DNA from: an uncultured Pseudomonadales bacterium
Lineage (GTDB): Bacteria; Pseudomonadota; Gammaproteobacteria; Pseudomonadales; UBA7434
Assembly: GCA_905480475.1 (NCBI GenBank)
Contig: CAJQQO010000007.1
Span: 1-39,847, forward strand
Direction: 5' to 3'
Length of the DNA stretch: 39,847 nt
This document shows positions 10,723-19,067 of this stretch, one piece after another. The notes under the pieces were generated by a model. The model ran no database searches. It worked only from the letters and a program-made list of their open reading frames with translations, and was not told the DNA's origin. The first letter of the stretch is position 1. Every line of letters starts with the position of its first letter. The position numbers and the translations under genes are program-made.

Positions 10723-10757
10723 CTTGGCTTGATCTGGATATTGCAGGTCAAGCCAAG
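10723..10757. terminator. stem-loop between convergent genes (possible bidirectional terminator)
   Basis: CTTGGCTTGATCTG-GATATTG-CAGGTCAAGCCAAG: 14-bp stem with one mismatch (G-U wobble possible in one orientation), lying between the + FMN reductase and the - CDP-alcohol phosphatidyltransferase. The minus-strand 3' flank is T-rich. Confidence 0.6.
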
Positions 10758-10770
10758 ATGCTGCAGGCTT

Positions 10771-11571
10771 TTATGTGCCTTCCTTAACGTAATTGCCAAT
10801 CCGCCCTGAGTTAATGCCTTTACGCAATAAAATAAACACTACGATCAGTACCGAATACCCGATAAAGAATGGAATAATAAATTCGGCCCATCCCAAACAT
10901 AGCATGACGCTAATAATCAGCAATTGAAATCCTAAGCCAAAAGATGAGACAGCGGTCATAAACCATTTAGGGAAGTGATCGCCATCCTCTGCATCTTTAT
11001 CCATTTGATAAATGGCTTTATCAAACACGCTATAGCAAATGTTATACATCCAAAACCATTGATTAACGATGCGCTGTTTTTCGCCCGGCATGGCTGTGGG
11101 TGCTTTGTCTTCAAAGATCCGGCTGGTTTTATCGCCGTTAAATTTATTCCGCAAAATCACATAATAATAGTTATATAAGGTGCCTTGCAGTTGCACAGCA
11201 AAAAAAGCGCAAAACGTTAATAGCCACGAGCCGTCTGTGATATAGCAGATGGTAAAAAGAAAGAAAAAATTCAGAATAATATCAGCAACCGAGTCAAAGT
11301 AACGGCCGGTGTAAGAGGGGGTCTGTTTGACTCGTGCTAGCTCGCCATCGGCGGCATCAAGAACGGATTTAATAACGAGTAAAACGGCGGCTGCCCACAG
11401 TTGCTGATTGAGCATAAAAAAAATGGCAATGATCCCAGCAACAATAAACATCATAGTGATATGGATTGGCGTGACGGCAGTCTCTTTAAAAGCATTGGCT
11501 ATCCAGCGAGCGGGCGGGCGGCCATAATCGGATAGGTCCAGAAATTTATGTTCTGTAGGTAGCTTGGACAT
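10771..11571 (-). CDS. CDP-alcohol phosphatidyltransferase family protein
   Basis: Signature D-x2-DG-x2-AR-x8-G-x3-D-x3-D present: DAADGELARVKQTPSYTGRYFDSVAD; multiple TM segments. Confidence 0.93.
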   Translation of the reverse strand: MSKLPTEHKFLDLSDYGRPPARWIANAFKETAVTPIHITMMFIVAGIIAIFFMLNQQLWAAAVLLVIKSVLDAADGELARVKQTPSYTGRYFDSVADIILNFFFLFTICYITDGSWLLTFCAFFAVQLQGTLYNYYYVILRNKFNGDKTSRIFEDKAPTAMPGEKQRIVNQWFWMYNICYSVFDKAIYQMDKDAEDGDHFPKWFMTAVSSFGLGFQLLIISVMLCLGWAEFIIPFFIGYSVLIVVFILLRKGINSGRIGNYVKEGT

Positions 11572-11962
11572 AGGGGTGAAGATTTTCCTAAAACAGTTGA
11601 GCGGGATAGCTATGTTTCCGAAAACAAGGTGTGACCGAAAAAATTAAAGCTAACAACAGACCATTTTTTTATTAAAGCAATTGCTGTTTGTTTATCATTT
11701 GTACTAATGCTTCTATAGCGCGAGAATATTCTACCTGCTTTTATGCTATTTATTTGTTTATATTGCCCTGTGCCGTTGATTTTGATGCAAATAATTAGCA
11801 TTTGTCGGCAATTGCCAACGCTTTACTGGCAACTCTATCTACGCACTTAAACCGGTTTTAGATCTATTTATAGGGATTTATTTTTATCGATTGTTAGCGG
11901 CCGCTAAAGAGCGGCGTTAAAGACCGATTCTAGAGGGTGATTGGAGGGCGTTAAAGCGCGTT

Positions 11963-12853
11963 TTACAGGCTTGCAACAAGTTCGCAGGCGCGATCTAACT
12001 CAGTGATATCGCCGGTAGTTGGCGTCAGTATTACTTCGTCGTAGCCAATCGCTTCTAGTTGTGCGATGGCTTGTTTAATATGCTCGTTGGAATTTAGCCA
12101 GCATAAATTGGCGGTCTTTTTGGCGTAGTCATCGCCAAAGATTTTCATATAGTCCATCGCAAAATCTTTTAATTGTGTTTCTGCTTGATCTCCCAAGCTA
12201 AACCATAGGGCGACTTGCATCCATGGTTTGCCCTCGCGACCACTGTCTTGCCATAGCGATAAAAAGCGCTGGTAAATCTTTTTTAGTTCGGCCATATCAC
12301 CGGTAAGATTAAAGCCGGCTAAGCCATCGGCCCACTGTACTGCTCGCGCCATGGATTTTGGTCCCAAGGATGAGCTAAATATTTTAGGCCCGCCAGCTTG
12401 TATTGGCGCTGGGCCAATTTTTGGCGCATCAGGAAATTCAAAATTGCCCGACCAAATATCTTTAATGGTTTTAATTTGTTTGTCGAGTCGAGCAAGACGC
12501 GATTTAAAATGCGCCTGTTTGTTCATTAAAGCGTAATCGTATTCACGCATGCCCACGCCAACCCCCAGGGTAAATCGGCCGCTAGACAAAACATCAATAG
12601 TCGCAGCTTGTTTAGCGACGAGTACTTCTTCGTGATAGGGTGTAACTGCGATCAGTGATTGTATGGGAACGCGTTCAGTTAAAACAGCAGCGGCTGACAG
12701 TACGCATTGTAAATCTAAAAATGGGCTGGCGATTCGTTCGCCGGTGGCGAGCCGCGAAAACGGTCCTTGATCAATGGCCGCAATCCATTGTCGTAATGTT
12801 GCTATATCAACATCGGCAACTGTAGACGGAATAGACATACCAATTTTAATCAT
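11963..12853 (-). CDS. LLM-class (luciferase-like) flavin/F420-dependent oxidoreductase
   Basis: KIGMSIPS N-terminus, VLAERVPIQSL-like barrel strand, ATIDVLSSGRFTLGVGVGMREYDY, GPAPIQAGGPKIFSSSLGPKSMARA. Confidence 0.88.
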   Translation of the reverse strand: MIKIGMSIPSTVADVDIATLRQWIAAIDQGPFSRLATGERIASPFLDLQCVLSAAAVLTERVPIQSLIAVTPYHEEVLVAKQAATIDVLSSGRFTLGVGVGMREYDYALMNKQAHFKSRLARLDKQIKTIKDIWSGNFEFPDAPKIGPAPIQAGGPKIFSSSLGPKSMARAVQWADGLAGFNLTGDMAELKKIYQRFLSLWQDSGREGKPWMQVALWFSLGDQAETQLKDFAMDYMKIFGDDYAKKTANLCWLNSNEHIKQAIAQLEAIGYDEVILTPTTGDITELDRACELVASL

Positions 12854-12902
12854 TTTTAATAGCCGGGTTAATTTTACTGAGCTTTATAAAGATTCTCGCG
12901 AG

Positions 12903-13889
12903 CTAATCCTGCATGGCTTTAACATAAGGCCATACCTCAGTTTCAAATAATTTAAGACCTTGCCATGCAAGCGCAGGATCGAGCCCGCCTAATAATGGAC
13001 ATAAAATAAATGTTCTATCGCGACCTAGATTGTTAATCATAGTAACGGCATCTTTAGGGTTTAAAATTTGATAAGCACCACTTGCGCGCAAGTCGTTAAC
13101 ATTAACGCCACCAGCAAATGGGCCAGCGGCTTTACCGTAGGCTTCTTTAGTCCACTCGGCGTAAGATTCAACCACGTGTTGCGCATGAGGCATAATCTTT
13201 TGCCAATCGGCTTCGGGGTCATTACTCACATGTGTGTATATGGGGCCAAGCGCTTTAAATTTTTCGCCGGGATCTGGCTTGCCTAATTCAAGACAGGTGT
13301 TGCGATAGATATCCCAGTTTTCACCGGCGGGCGGATAAAAGCCATCGGCAATATGTGCGGCGCGCTTGGCGACAGCAGGGTGAGTACCGCCCAATAATAA
13401 TCGCGGCGCAGGATTGGGTACGGGTGTAATGGTGATGCTGCGTCCTTCATAGTCAAAAGTTTCTCCGGACCAAGCTTGGCGTAAAAACTTAAAGGCATTA
13501 ACGTATAAGTCTTTTCTATCTTCGCGTCGCTTGCCAAACATTTGAAATTCGTAAGGGCGGTAACCCGCGCCAATAACCACTTCCAAGCGGCCTTGGCAGA
13601 GGTATTGTGCCACCGACAAATCTTCTGCAAGTTTTACCGGATCATAAATAGGCGCTTGCAATATATTCGGCCGTACAGTGATGCGCTGAGTTCTCGCGCC
13701 AATTGCTGATGCCATAGGTATAGGCGATGGAAGATAACCATCATCTGCCGCGTGGTGTTCGCCTAAGCCCACTGCATCAAAACCAATATCGTCTGCCCAG
13801 ACACACATATCTAATGCGGCATCATAGAGCTGCTGTGTATCAGCGCCAAAAGCGGGTGCTCGCATATCAAAGCTAATGACAAATTCCAT
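12903..13889 (-). CDS. LLM-class (luciferase-like) flavin-dependent oxidoreductase
   Basis: MEFVISFDMRAPAFGADTQQLYDAALDMCVWADDIGFDAVGLGEHHAADDGYLPSPIPMASAIGARTQRITV; AEDLSVAQYLCQGRLEVVIGAGYRPYEF. Confidence 0.9.
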   Translation of the reverse strand: MEFVISFDMRAPAFGADTQQLYDAALDMCVWADDIGFDAVGLGEHHAADDGYLPSPIPMASAIGARTQRITVRPNILQAPIYDPVKLAEDLSVAQYLCQGRLEVVIGAGYRPYEFQMFGKRREDRKDLYVNAFKFLRQAWSGETFDYEGRSITITPVPNPAPRLLLGGTHPAVAKRAAHIADGFYPPAGENWDIYRNTCLELGKPDPGEKFKALGPIYTHVSNDPEADWQKIMPHAQHVVESYAEWTKEAYGKAAGPFAGGVNVNDLRASGAYQILNPKDAVTMINNLGRDRTFILCPLLGGLDPALAWQGLKLFETEVWPYVKAMQD

Positions 13890-14057
13890 GATTAAATACC
13901 TGCACGATTGGGTAGCTGTTTGATAAGCTAGTAGGAAAAATTATTGTTGAGTTACTATTTCACAGCGAGCGAAATGTCGCAATAGTATTTTTATATTGAG
14001 GAAGTTTTGGGTAGTAACTATTAGCCAGTCTGGTGCGAATGGTACATGTTTTAGCGA

Positions 14058-14085
14058 AGTGGCATTCGTTGCAACGAATGCCACT
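14058..14085. repeat. 28-bp perfect palindrome between two same-strand genes
   Basis: AGTGGCATTCGTTG|CAACGAATGCCACT, zero-spacer perfect inverted repeat. No T-tract on either side. Confidence 0.85.
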
Positions 14086-14123
14086 GCTATTTGAGGAGGG
14101 CGTAAAATTGTAGGCAGTTAGTG

Positions 14124-15101
14124 TTACTCTCTTCCTAATACAACTAATACTTTGCGTTTGCGCTCACCTGAGTAGGGTAGTCGACCATGCATAGCTAAAT
14201 GATTATGAACAACGGCGACATCGCCGTCTTGCCATTCAAGATTATAGGATACAGATTTTGCAATCGATACCATGGTATCCAAAAATGTTTTGCTAAGCTC
14301 TGAATCATCACCAAAACATAATGCAGTAGCTGGGTTTTCTTTCACGCCTTGCCAGCCCAAGTAAGCCGCGATAATTTGATTAAAGAAAACTTTACGGCCA
14401 CCTTGTAGCGTTCTAATGGCTGGTAGTGCAGCGGTTTGTGCCACTAACGCGTCGTTATCTTTCCATTGCCAAGTGTAATGTAGGCTGCGCAGTTTTTCTT
14501 CTGCCTCTTCTGCAGAGCCAACACTTAATGTGCCTTTCCAACTACGGCCTTGGCCAGTTTCAGGGTCGTCATCACAAGGCATTAAAGTGGTGTACTTAAT
14601 ACCGACACTTTCTAATTTGTTAGTCAGTTCTGGCTCGGCTTTAACTAGTTCATCGTAAATCGTATCGGATCGACAAATAACTGTTTCACCGCCTTTATCT
14701 GCAGCGCTTTCACAAAATAGTGAAATAATGCTGGGGTAAAATGGCGTTTGTGCCATTTCATTGTGAATAAAAATTTCAACGTCTTTAGGTGCTTCGTTGG
14801 CAGTAAACACTTTTTCGGTATGATTGATTCTCACCGCGTTAGATAAGGATTCTTTATAGGTAAAGTTATCGTAGCCAAAGGCAGAGAAAAACGCATCGTA
14901 ACTCTTGGCGTCACAGACTGGAAAGCCTCTAAATAAAATAGCGCCTGTGCAGCCAAGTTCTTTTTTGATCGGTGTTAAGTTTTTAGCTAACCACTGTTCA
15001 GCTTGTGCTAAGGTCTGCACGGAACCATCATTTTTAATAACGGTTGGAAAATGTTGCTGATTGTATTCAAGATCACTCAGCATGTTACTTGTATAGGGCA
15101 T
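14124..15101 (-). CDS. TauD/TfdA family (SyrP-like) Fe(II)/alpha-ketoglutarate-dependent dioxygenase
   Basis: GAILFRGFPV, metal-binding IHNEMAQTPFYPSIISLFCESAADKGGETVICRS, distal VVHNHLAMHGRLPYSGERKRKVLVVLGR. Confidence 0.9.
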   Translation of the reverse strand: MPYTSNMLSDLEYNQQHFPTVIKNDGSVQTLAQAEQWLAKNLTPIKKELGCTGAILFRGFPVCDAKSYDAFFSAFGYDNFTYKESLSNAVRINHTEKVFTANEAPKDVEIFIHNEMAQTPFYPSIISLFCESAADKGGETVICRSDTIYDELVKAEPELTNKLESVGIKYTTLMPCDDDPETGQGRSWKGTLSVGSAEEAEEKLRSLHYTWQWKDNDALVAQTAALPAIRTLQGGRKVFFNQIIAAYLGWQGVKENPATALCFGDDSELSKTFLDTMVSIAKSVSYNLEWQDGDVAVVHNHLAMHGRLPYSGERKRKVLVVLGRE

Positions 15102-15150
15102 TCCGTTATCTCCTGTTCATCTAGTTAACGCGCGTTTGTCTTTAATGGCG

Positions 15151-16110
15151 CTAATCGTAGATTGGATAAAATTTATTAAACGCGGCTTCACAAAAGTTAC
15201 CGGGGTCATTGAATCTACGATTTCTATTTAGCTCGGATATATCCTGCATATCTTGTTCGCTTAGCGAGAAGTCAAAGATATCAAGGTTCTCTTTTAAACG
15301 TTCGGGCTTGGTGCTTTTGCTAACTAAGGTGCAGCCGCGTTGTACACCCCAGCGCAATACGATTTGCGCCTCAGTTTTTTTGTACTTGGCGGCGATAGCG
15401 ACCACAATCGGCTGTGCTAGTACTGACTCAAAAGCTTCGGCCATATCCAATTCAAAATAGGACATCGCACCTAATGGTGAAAACGCGGTTACCGCAATAC
15501 CGTAGTCTTTGGCTAGGCGTATTAAGCGCTCTTGCGTTAAGTAGGGGTGCGATTCAATTTGTAAATCGGCTGGTTTTATTTTGGCGTAGCTCATTAGGTC
15601 ATTGAGTAGACCTGAGTTGTAGTTGCAAACGCCGATAGTCTTTGCCAAACCTTGCTCAACCAGCGTTTCCATTGCGCGCCATGTTTCAGATAGCGGTACT
15701 GGTGCCGTTTGCATTTTGGGTTCGGCTGCATCTGGATCAAAAAACCACTCGGGTGGGTAGCGAGTTTCAAAGGGTACAAATGGTTGGGCGATAGGAAAGT
15801 GAATTAAATAGGAATCAAGATACTCTAGACCCAAATCGCTTAAGGTTTTTTCCAAGGCCGGTTTGACATGTTCTGGGCTGTGGTAGGTGTTCCACAGTTT
15901 CGAGACAATGGTTAAATCTTCTCGTGTACAAATTCCGTCGGCAATTGCACGGGCTATTCCTTGACCGACTTCGACTTCATTGCCGTAGTCGCAAGCACTA
16001 TCGAGATGGCGATAACCCACTTTGATGGCGTTGTATACAACATCGGCGCATTCTGAATTGGGTATTTTCCATAACCCTAAGCCGATCGTGGGGTTTTGCT
16101 GTTCTGCCAT
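15151..16110 (-). CDS. aldo/keto reductase
   Basis: GLGLWKIPN, YRHLDSACDYGNEVEVGQGI, SKLWNTYHSPEHVKPALEKTLSDLGLEYLDSYLIHFPI, IGVCNYNSGLLNDL, PLGAM, IVLRWGVQRGCTLVSKSTKPERLKENL. Confidence 0.95.
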   Translation of the reverse strand: MAEQQNPTIGLGLWKIPNSECADVVYNAIKVGYRHLDSACDYGNEVEVGQGIARAIADGICTREDLTIVSKLWNTYHSPEHVKPALEKTLSDLGLEYLDSYLIHFPIAQPFVPFETRYPPEWFFDPDAAEPKMQTAPVPLSETWRAMETLVEQGLAKTIGVCNYNSGLLNDLMSYAKIKPADLQIESHPYLTQERLIRLAKDYGIAVTAFSPLGAMSYFELDMAEAFESVLAQPIVVAIAAKYKKTEAQIVLRWGVQRGCTLVSKSTKPERLKENLDIFDFSLSEQDMQDISELNRNRRFNDPGNFCEAAFNKFYPIYD

Positions 16111-16150
16111 TTTTGCCTCGCAAAGCGTTGACTATTGATGTTAATATGTA

Positions 16151-16162
16151 TCTTATATAAGA
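16151..16162. promoter_or_regulatory. TCTTATATAAGA palindrome, putative GntR operator (site A)
   Basis: ATGTATCTTATATAAGACATAT, about 40 bp upstream of the aldo/keto reductase start; same 12-mer at 18964 and 24881. Confidence 0.7.
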
Positions 16163-16339
16163 CATATGTTTTGTCAATCATTTATGTCGGGTATTTTACG
16201 CTACTGCCTAAATTACCAGCGATTTTTTAGCGGATGATTCCTAGGCTTGAGATGCGCAAGCGGGCAAGACGACTTATGCTAAGGTCGGTATCTATTAATA
16301 AGCTTATAAGCCAGCGATTGCTAAGACGGGTTTAGATTT

Positions 16340-18070
16340 ATGTTGAATACACGGGTGAGCCGATTTTTGCCGGGTTTGGTTTGGTTGCAGGGGTATCGGC
16401 AAGGCGTTTTTAAAAGTGATTTGTTTTCCGGCATTACCATTGCATTTATGCTTATCCCGCAGGGCATGGCTTATGCCGTGGTTGCGGGTTTGCCGCCCGA
16501 ATACGGACTCTATGCTTGCATCTTCCCGCCAATTATTTACGCCTTATTAGGTACGTCGAATAAAATCTCCATAGGTCCGGTTGCGCTGGATTCCATTTTG
16601 ATTATTACTGGCTTAAGCGTACTGGCGGAACCGGGTACCGAGCATTATCTGGAGTTGGCGATTGCACTGACTTTATTAGTGGGGTTGATTCAGGGCTTTT
16701 TCGGTCTAATTAAATTTGGTTTTATCGCCAACTTTTTATCGCACCCGGTTATTGTCGGTTATACCTCAGCAGCAGCGCTGGTTATTATTGCTAGTCAGCT
16801 TGAAAGTATGCTGGGAGTGGATGTCGCGGGTGGTAATGTCTTTCAAATAATCTACCAGCTGCTACAACAATTCACCGATTGGAATTGGCTTACCGTTGGT
16901 ATAGGTTTAGCTGGTTTATGGTTTATGATTTATCCCAAACGTTTTTTCAAAAGCTTACCTAGCGCTTTATTATTAATGATAATCGGTATGCTGTGCTCGG
17001 GGATCTGGGGCGCACAAAGCTACGGCGTGGATGTGATTTCATCAGTCCCTCAAGGTTTGCCTTCATTAACAATACCCAAGTTATCCATATCCGAATTGGT
17101 TGGCCTATTGCCAGTTGCGCTAACGGTCGCGCTAATGGGTTATGTAGGGACGATGTCGATCTGTAAATCGCAGGAAAAACCGACCGATAAAATTTCTGCC
17201 AGACCTAATCAAGAGTTGCTGGCGGTCGGTGCGGCAAATTTCCTAGGTGCGTTTTTTAAAGCTTTTCCGGTCTCGGCAAGCTTTTCCAGAAGTGCGGCGT
17301 TTAGAGAGTCGGGCGCTTTAACGCAGGTATCCGCTGTCGTTAGTTCGTTGTTTATTTTGATTACGGTACTGTTTTTAACACCGTTTTTTACCAGTTATCC
17401 CTTACCTAAGGCTTTGCTGTCGGCAATTATTATCGTCTCGGTTGCGGGTTTATTTAAGTATGGACAAATGAAAGTACTGTACCAGCAAAACCGTCGTGAA
17501 TTTTTTATTTTGATGACCACCTTTGTGATTACTTTATTGCTCGGTGTGCAGCAGGGCTTGTTATTAGGTGTCGCGCTGTCGATTCTGATGGTTATCTATA
17601 ATACCGCCAATCCCCATATGACCGAGTTAGGTTCTATTCAAAACGGCAGTTTGTTTAGAAATGTTAACCGCTTTAGTGAGGCTGTAGTGCGAGACGATGT
17701 GCTGATTTTTCGTTTTGATGCACCGCTTTATTTTGCCAACAAGGATTACTTTGTTGAAAATCTTTACGCTTGGGTAAAACGCAGAGAGAGTGGTTTATTA
17801 AAGTATGTGATATTTGATGCGGAGGCGGTGAATAGTCTCGATAGCACGGCGATACTGACGTTGCAGCAAGTGATCGAGAACTTTAAAGATCAGGATATTG
17901 AGTTTTTTATCAGTAATCCGATTGGTCCGGTTAGGGATATTATTAAAAAATCGTCTTTGTGTGATTATATGTGTGAGCAGTCAATGTTTTCAACCATTCA
18001 CGATGCAATTACTTATATTGATGATGGCGTGAATATTCATGCGGAAGAGGCGCTGCAAACTAACGATTAG
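16340..18070 (+). CDS. SulP family anion transporter with C-terminal STAS domain
   Basis: FSGITIAFMLIPQGMAYAVVAGLPPEYGLYACIFPPIIYALLGTS, FPVSASFSRSA, C-terminal STAS segment (VLIFRFDAPLYFANKDYF...LKYVIFDAEAVNSLDSTAI). Confidence 0.95.
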   Translation: MLNTRVSRFLPGLVWLQGYRQGVFKSDLFSGITIAFMLIPQGMAYAVVAGLPPEYGLYACIFPPIIYALLGTSNKISIGPVALDSILIITGLSVLAEPGTEHYLELAIALTLLVGLIQGFFGLIKFGFIANFLSHPVIVGYTSAAALVIIASQLESMLGVDVAGGNVFQIIYQLLQQFTDWNWLTVGIGLAGLWFMIYPKRFFKSLPSALLLMIIGMLCSGIWGAQSYGVDVISSVPQGLPSLTIPKLSISELVGLLPVALTVALMGYVGTMSICKSQEKPTDKISARPNQELLAVGAANFLGAFFKAFPVSASFSRSAAFRESGALTQVSAVVSSLFILITVLFLTPFFTSYPLPKALLSAIIIVSVAGLFKYGQMKVLYQQNRREFFILMTTFVITLLLGVQQGLLLGVALSILMVIYNTANPHMTELGSIQNGSLFRNVNRFSEAVVRDDVLIFRFDAPLYFANKDYFVENLYAWVKRRESGLLKYVIFDAEAVNSLDSTAILTLQQVIENFKDQDIEFFISNPIGPVRDIIKKSSLCDYMCEQSMFSTIHDAITYIDDGVNIHAEEALQTND

Positions 18071-18130
18071 TTGCAAAGACTGTTAAAAAGATAGTTCAGG
18101 AAATAGTTAAAAAAATAATTAAGAAAACAG

Positions 18131-18865
18131 CTAAGTGACACTAACCGAGTAGATAAAACTCCGTGTATCACATAAGCTGGATCGCCATTCAATACATTGA
18201 TTATTGATGGTCTTGGCGATGCGATCGACTCTGATTAGTGGTGTACCCACATCAAGCGCTAGGCGTTTGGCGGTTTGCTTATTGGCCAGCTCGGCTTGTA
18301 TTTGCTCTTCAGCATTGGCGACAGAGATACCGTATTCGCGTTGATACAGTGGGTAAAGCGATGCGGAAACGGCCGCCTGCTGGTCAATTTTTGGAAACAG
18401 CGCCTGCGGAATAATAATCGTTTCAGCGACACAAGGGGTTTGATCAACCATCCGAAGCCGACGAATCTCATAGACTTGTTCTTTATCTTTTAGCGCCAAA
18501 ACACTTTGTTCTTGGCGCTTGGCTGCTCGTTGTTTAATCGATTCCACCACGCCTTCGGGTTTTAGTCGGCTACCATCCTGACGAACCAAGCGGAAAAAGC
18601 GAAAGTTGGAGGCCTCATTGGTGTGTTCGGTAACAAATGTGCCCTTGCCCTGGCGGCGTTCAACCAGCTTTTCGGCCTCTAAGGCATTGAGTGCCTTACG
18701 GACAGTACCTTGACTTACACCAAGTTCCGCCGCTAAAGCGAATTCGCTGGGTAGATTTTCTGATGGTTTCCAGTCGCCATCGGAGATGCGCTTAATCAGC
18801 TGCTCGTATACCTGCTTGTATAGCGGCTGGAATCCCAGCGTGTTTTTCATAATGCTTATATCCAA
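18131..18865 (-). CDS. GntR family transcriptional regulator (HutC/UTRA type)
   Basis: PLYKQVYEQLIKRISDGDWKPSENLPSEFALAAELGVSQGTVRKALNALEAEKLVERRQGKGTFV plus UTRA-like C-terminus. Confidence 0.95.
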   Translation of the reverse strand: MDISIMKNTLGFQPLYKQVYEQLIKRISDGDWKPSENLPSEFALAAELGVSQGTVRKALNALEAEKLVERRQGKGTFVTEHTNEASNFRFFRLVRQDGSRLKPEGVVESIKQRAAKRQEQSVLALKDKEQVYEIRRLRMVDQTPCVAETIIIPQALFPKIDQQAAVSASLYPLYQREYGISVANAEEQIQAELANKQTAKRLALDVGTPLIRVDRIAKTINNQCIEWRSSLCDTRSFIYSVSVT

Positions 18866-18903
18866 TAAAACGGTGTAACAGAACAGGCATATTACGCGAT
18901 TAT

Positions 18904-18915
18904 CATTATATAAGA
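18904..18915. promoter_or_regulatory. degenerate operator copy (CATTATATAAGA; site B)
   Basis: TTATCATTATATAAGACATCTG, about 40 bp upstream of the GntR start; right half matches sites A and D (TTATATAAGACAT). Confidence 0.5.
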
Positions 18916-18963
18916 CATCTGAGCTAGCTTATAAAGGATGTGTGTTTAAAATGGATATCTTAC

Positions 18964-18975
18964 TCTTATATAAGA
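18964..18975. promoter_or_regulatory. TCTTATATAAGA palindrome (site C), overlapped by a second palindrome TAAGATATCTTA
   Basis: GGATATCTTACTCTTATATAAGATATCTTATTG in the divergent GntR / FAD dehydrogenase intergenic region. Confidence 0.7.
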
Positions 18976-19067
18976 TATCTTATTGTAAAAGTTATCATTG
19001 GCAGGTATGATTTTGAGTTAATAGCGGCGACCCGCAGCTTTTGCGTGGTCTTGAATAAGCCTTAGCG

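Noticed and set aside
11610-11801. Minus-strand 63-aa ORF in the intergenic region
   Set aside because: No RBS or family resemblance; AT-rich intergenic chance ORF.
11894-11907. Perfect palindrome TTAGCGGCCGCTAA downstream of an LLM oxidoreductase gene
   Set aside because: Short; could be part of a weak terminator or a chance NotI-containing palindrome. No second copy seen.
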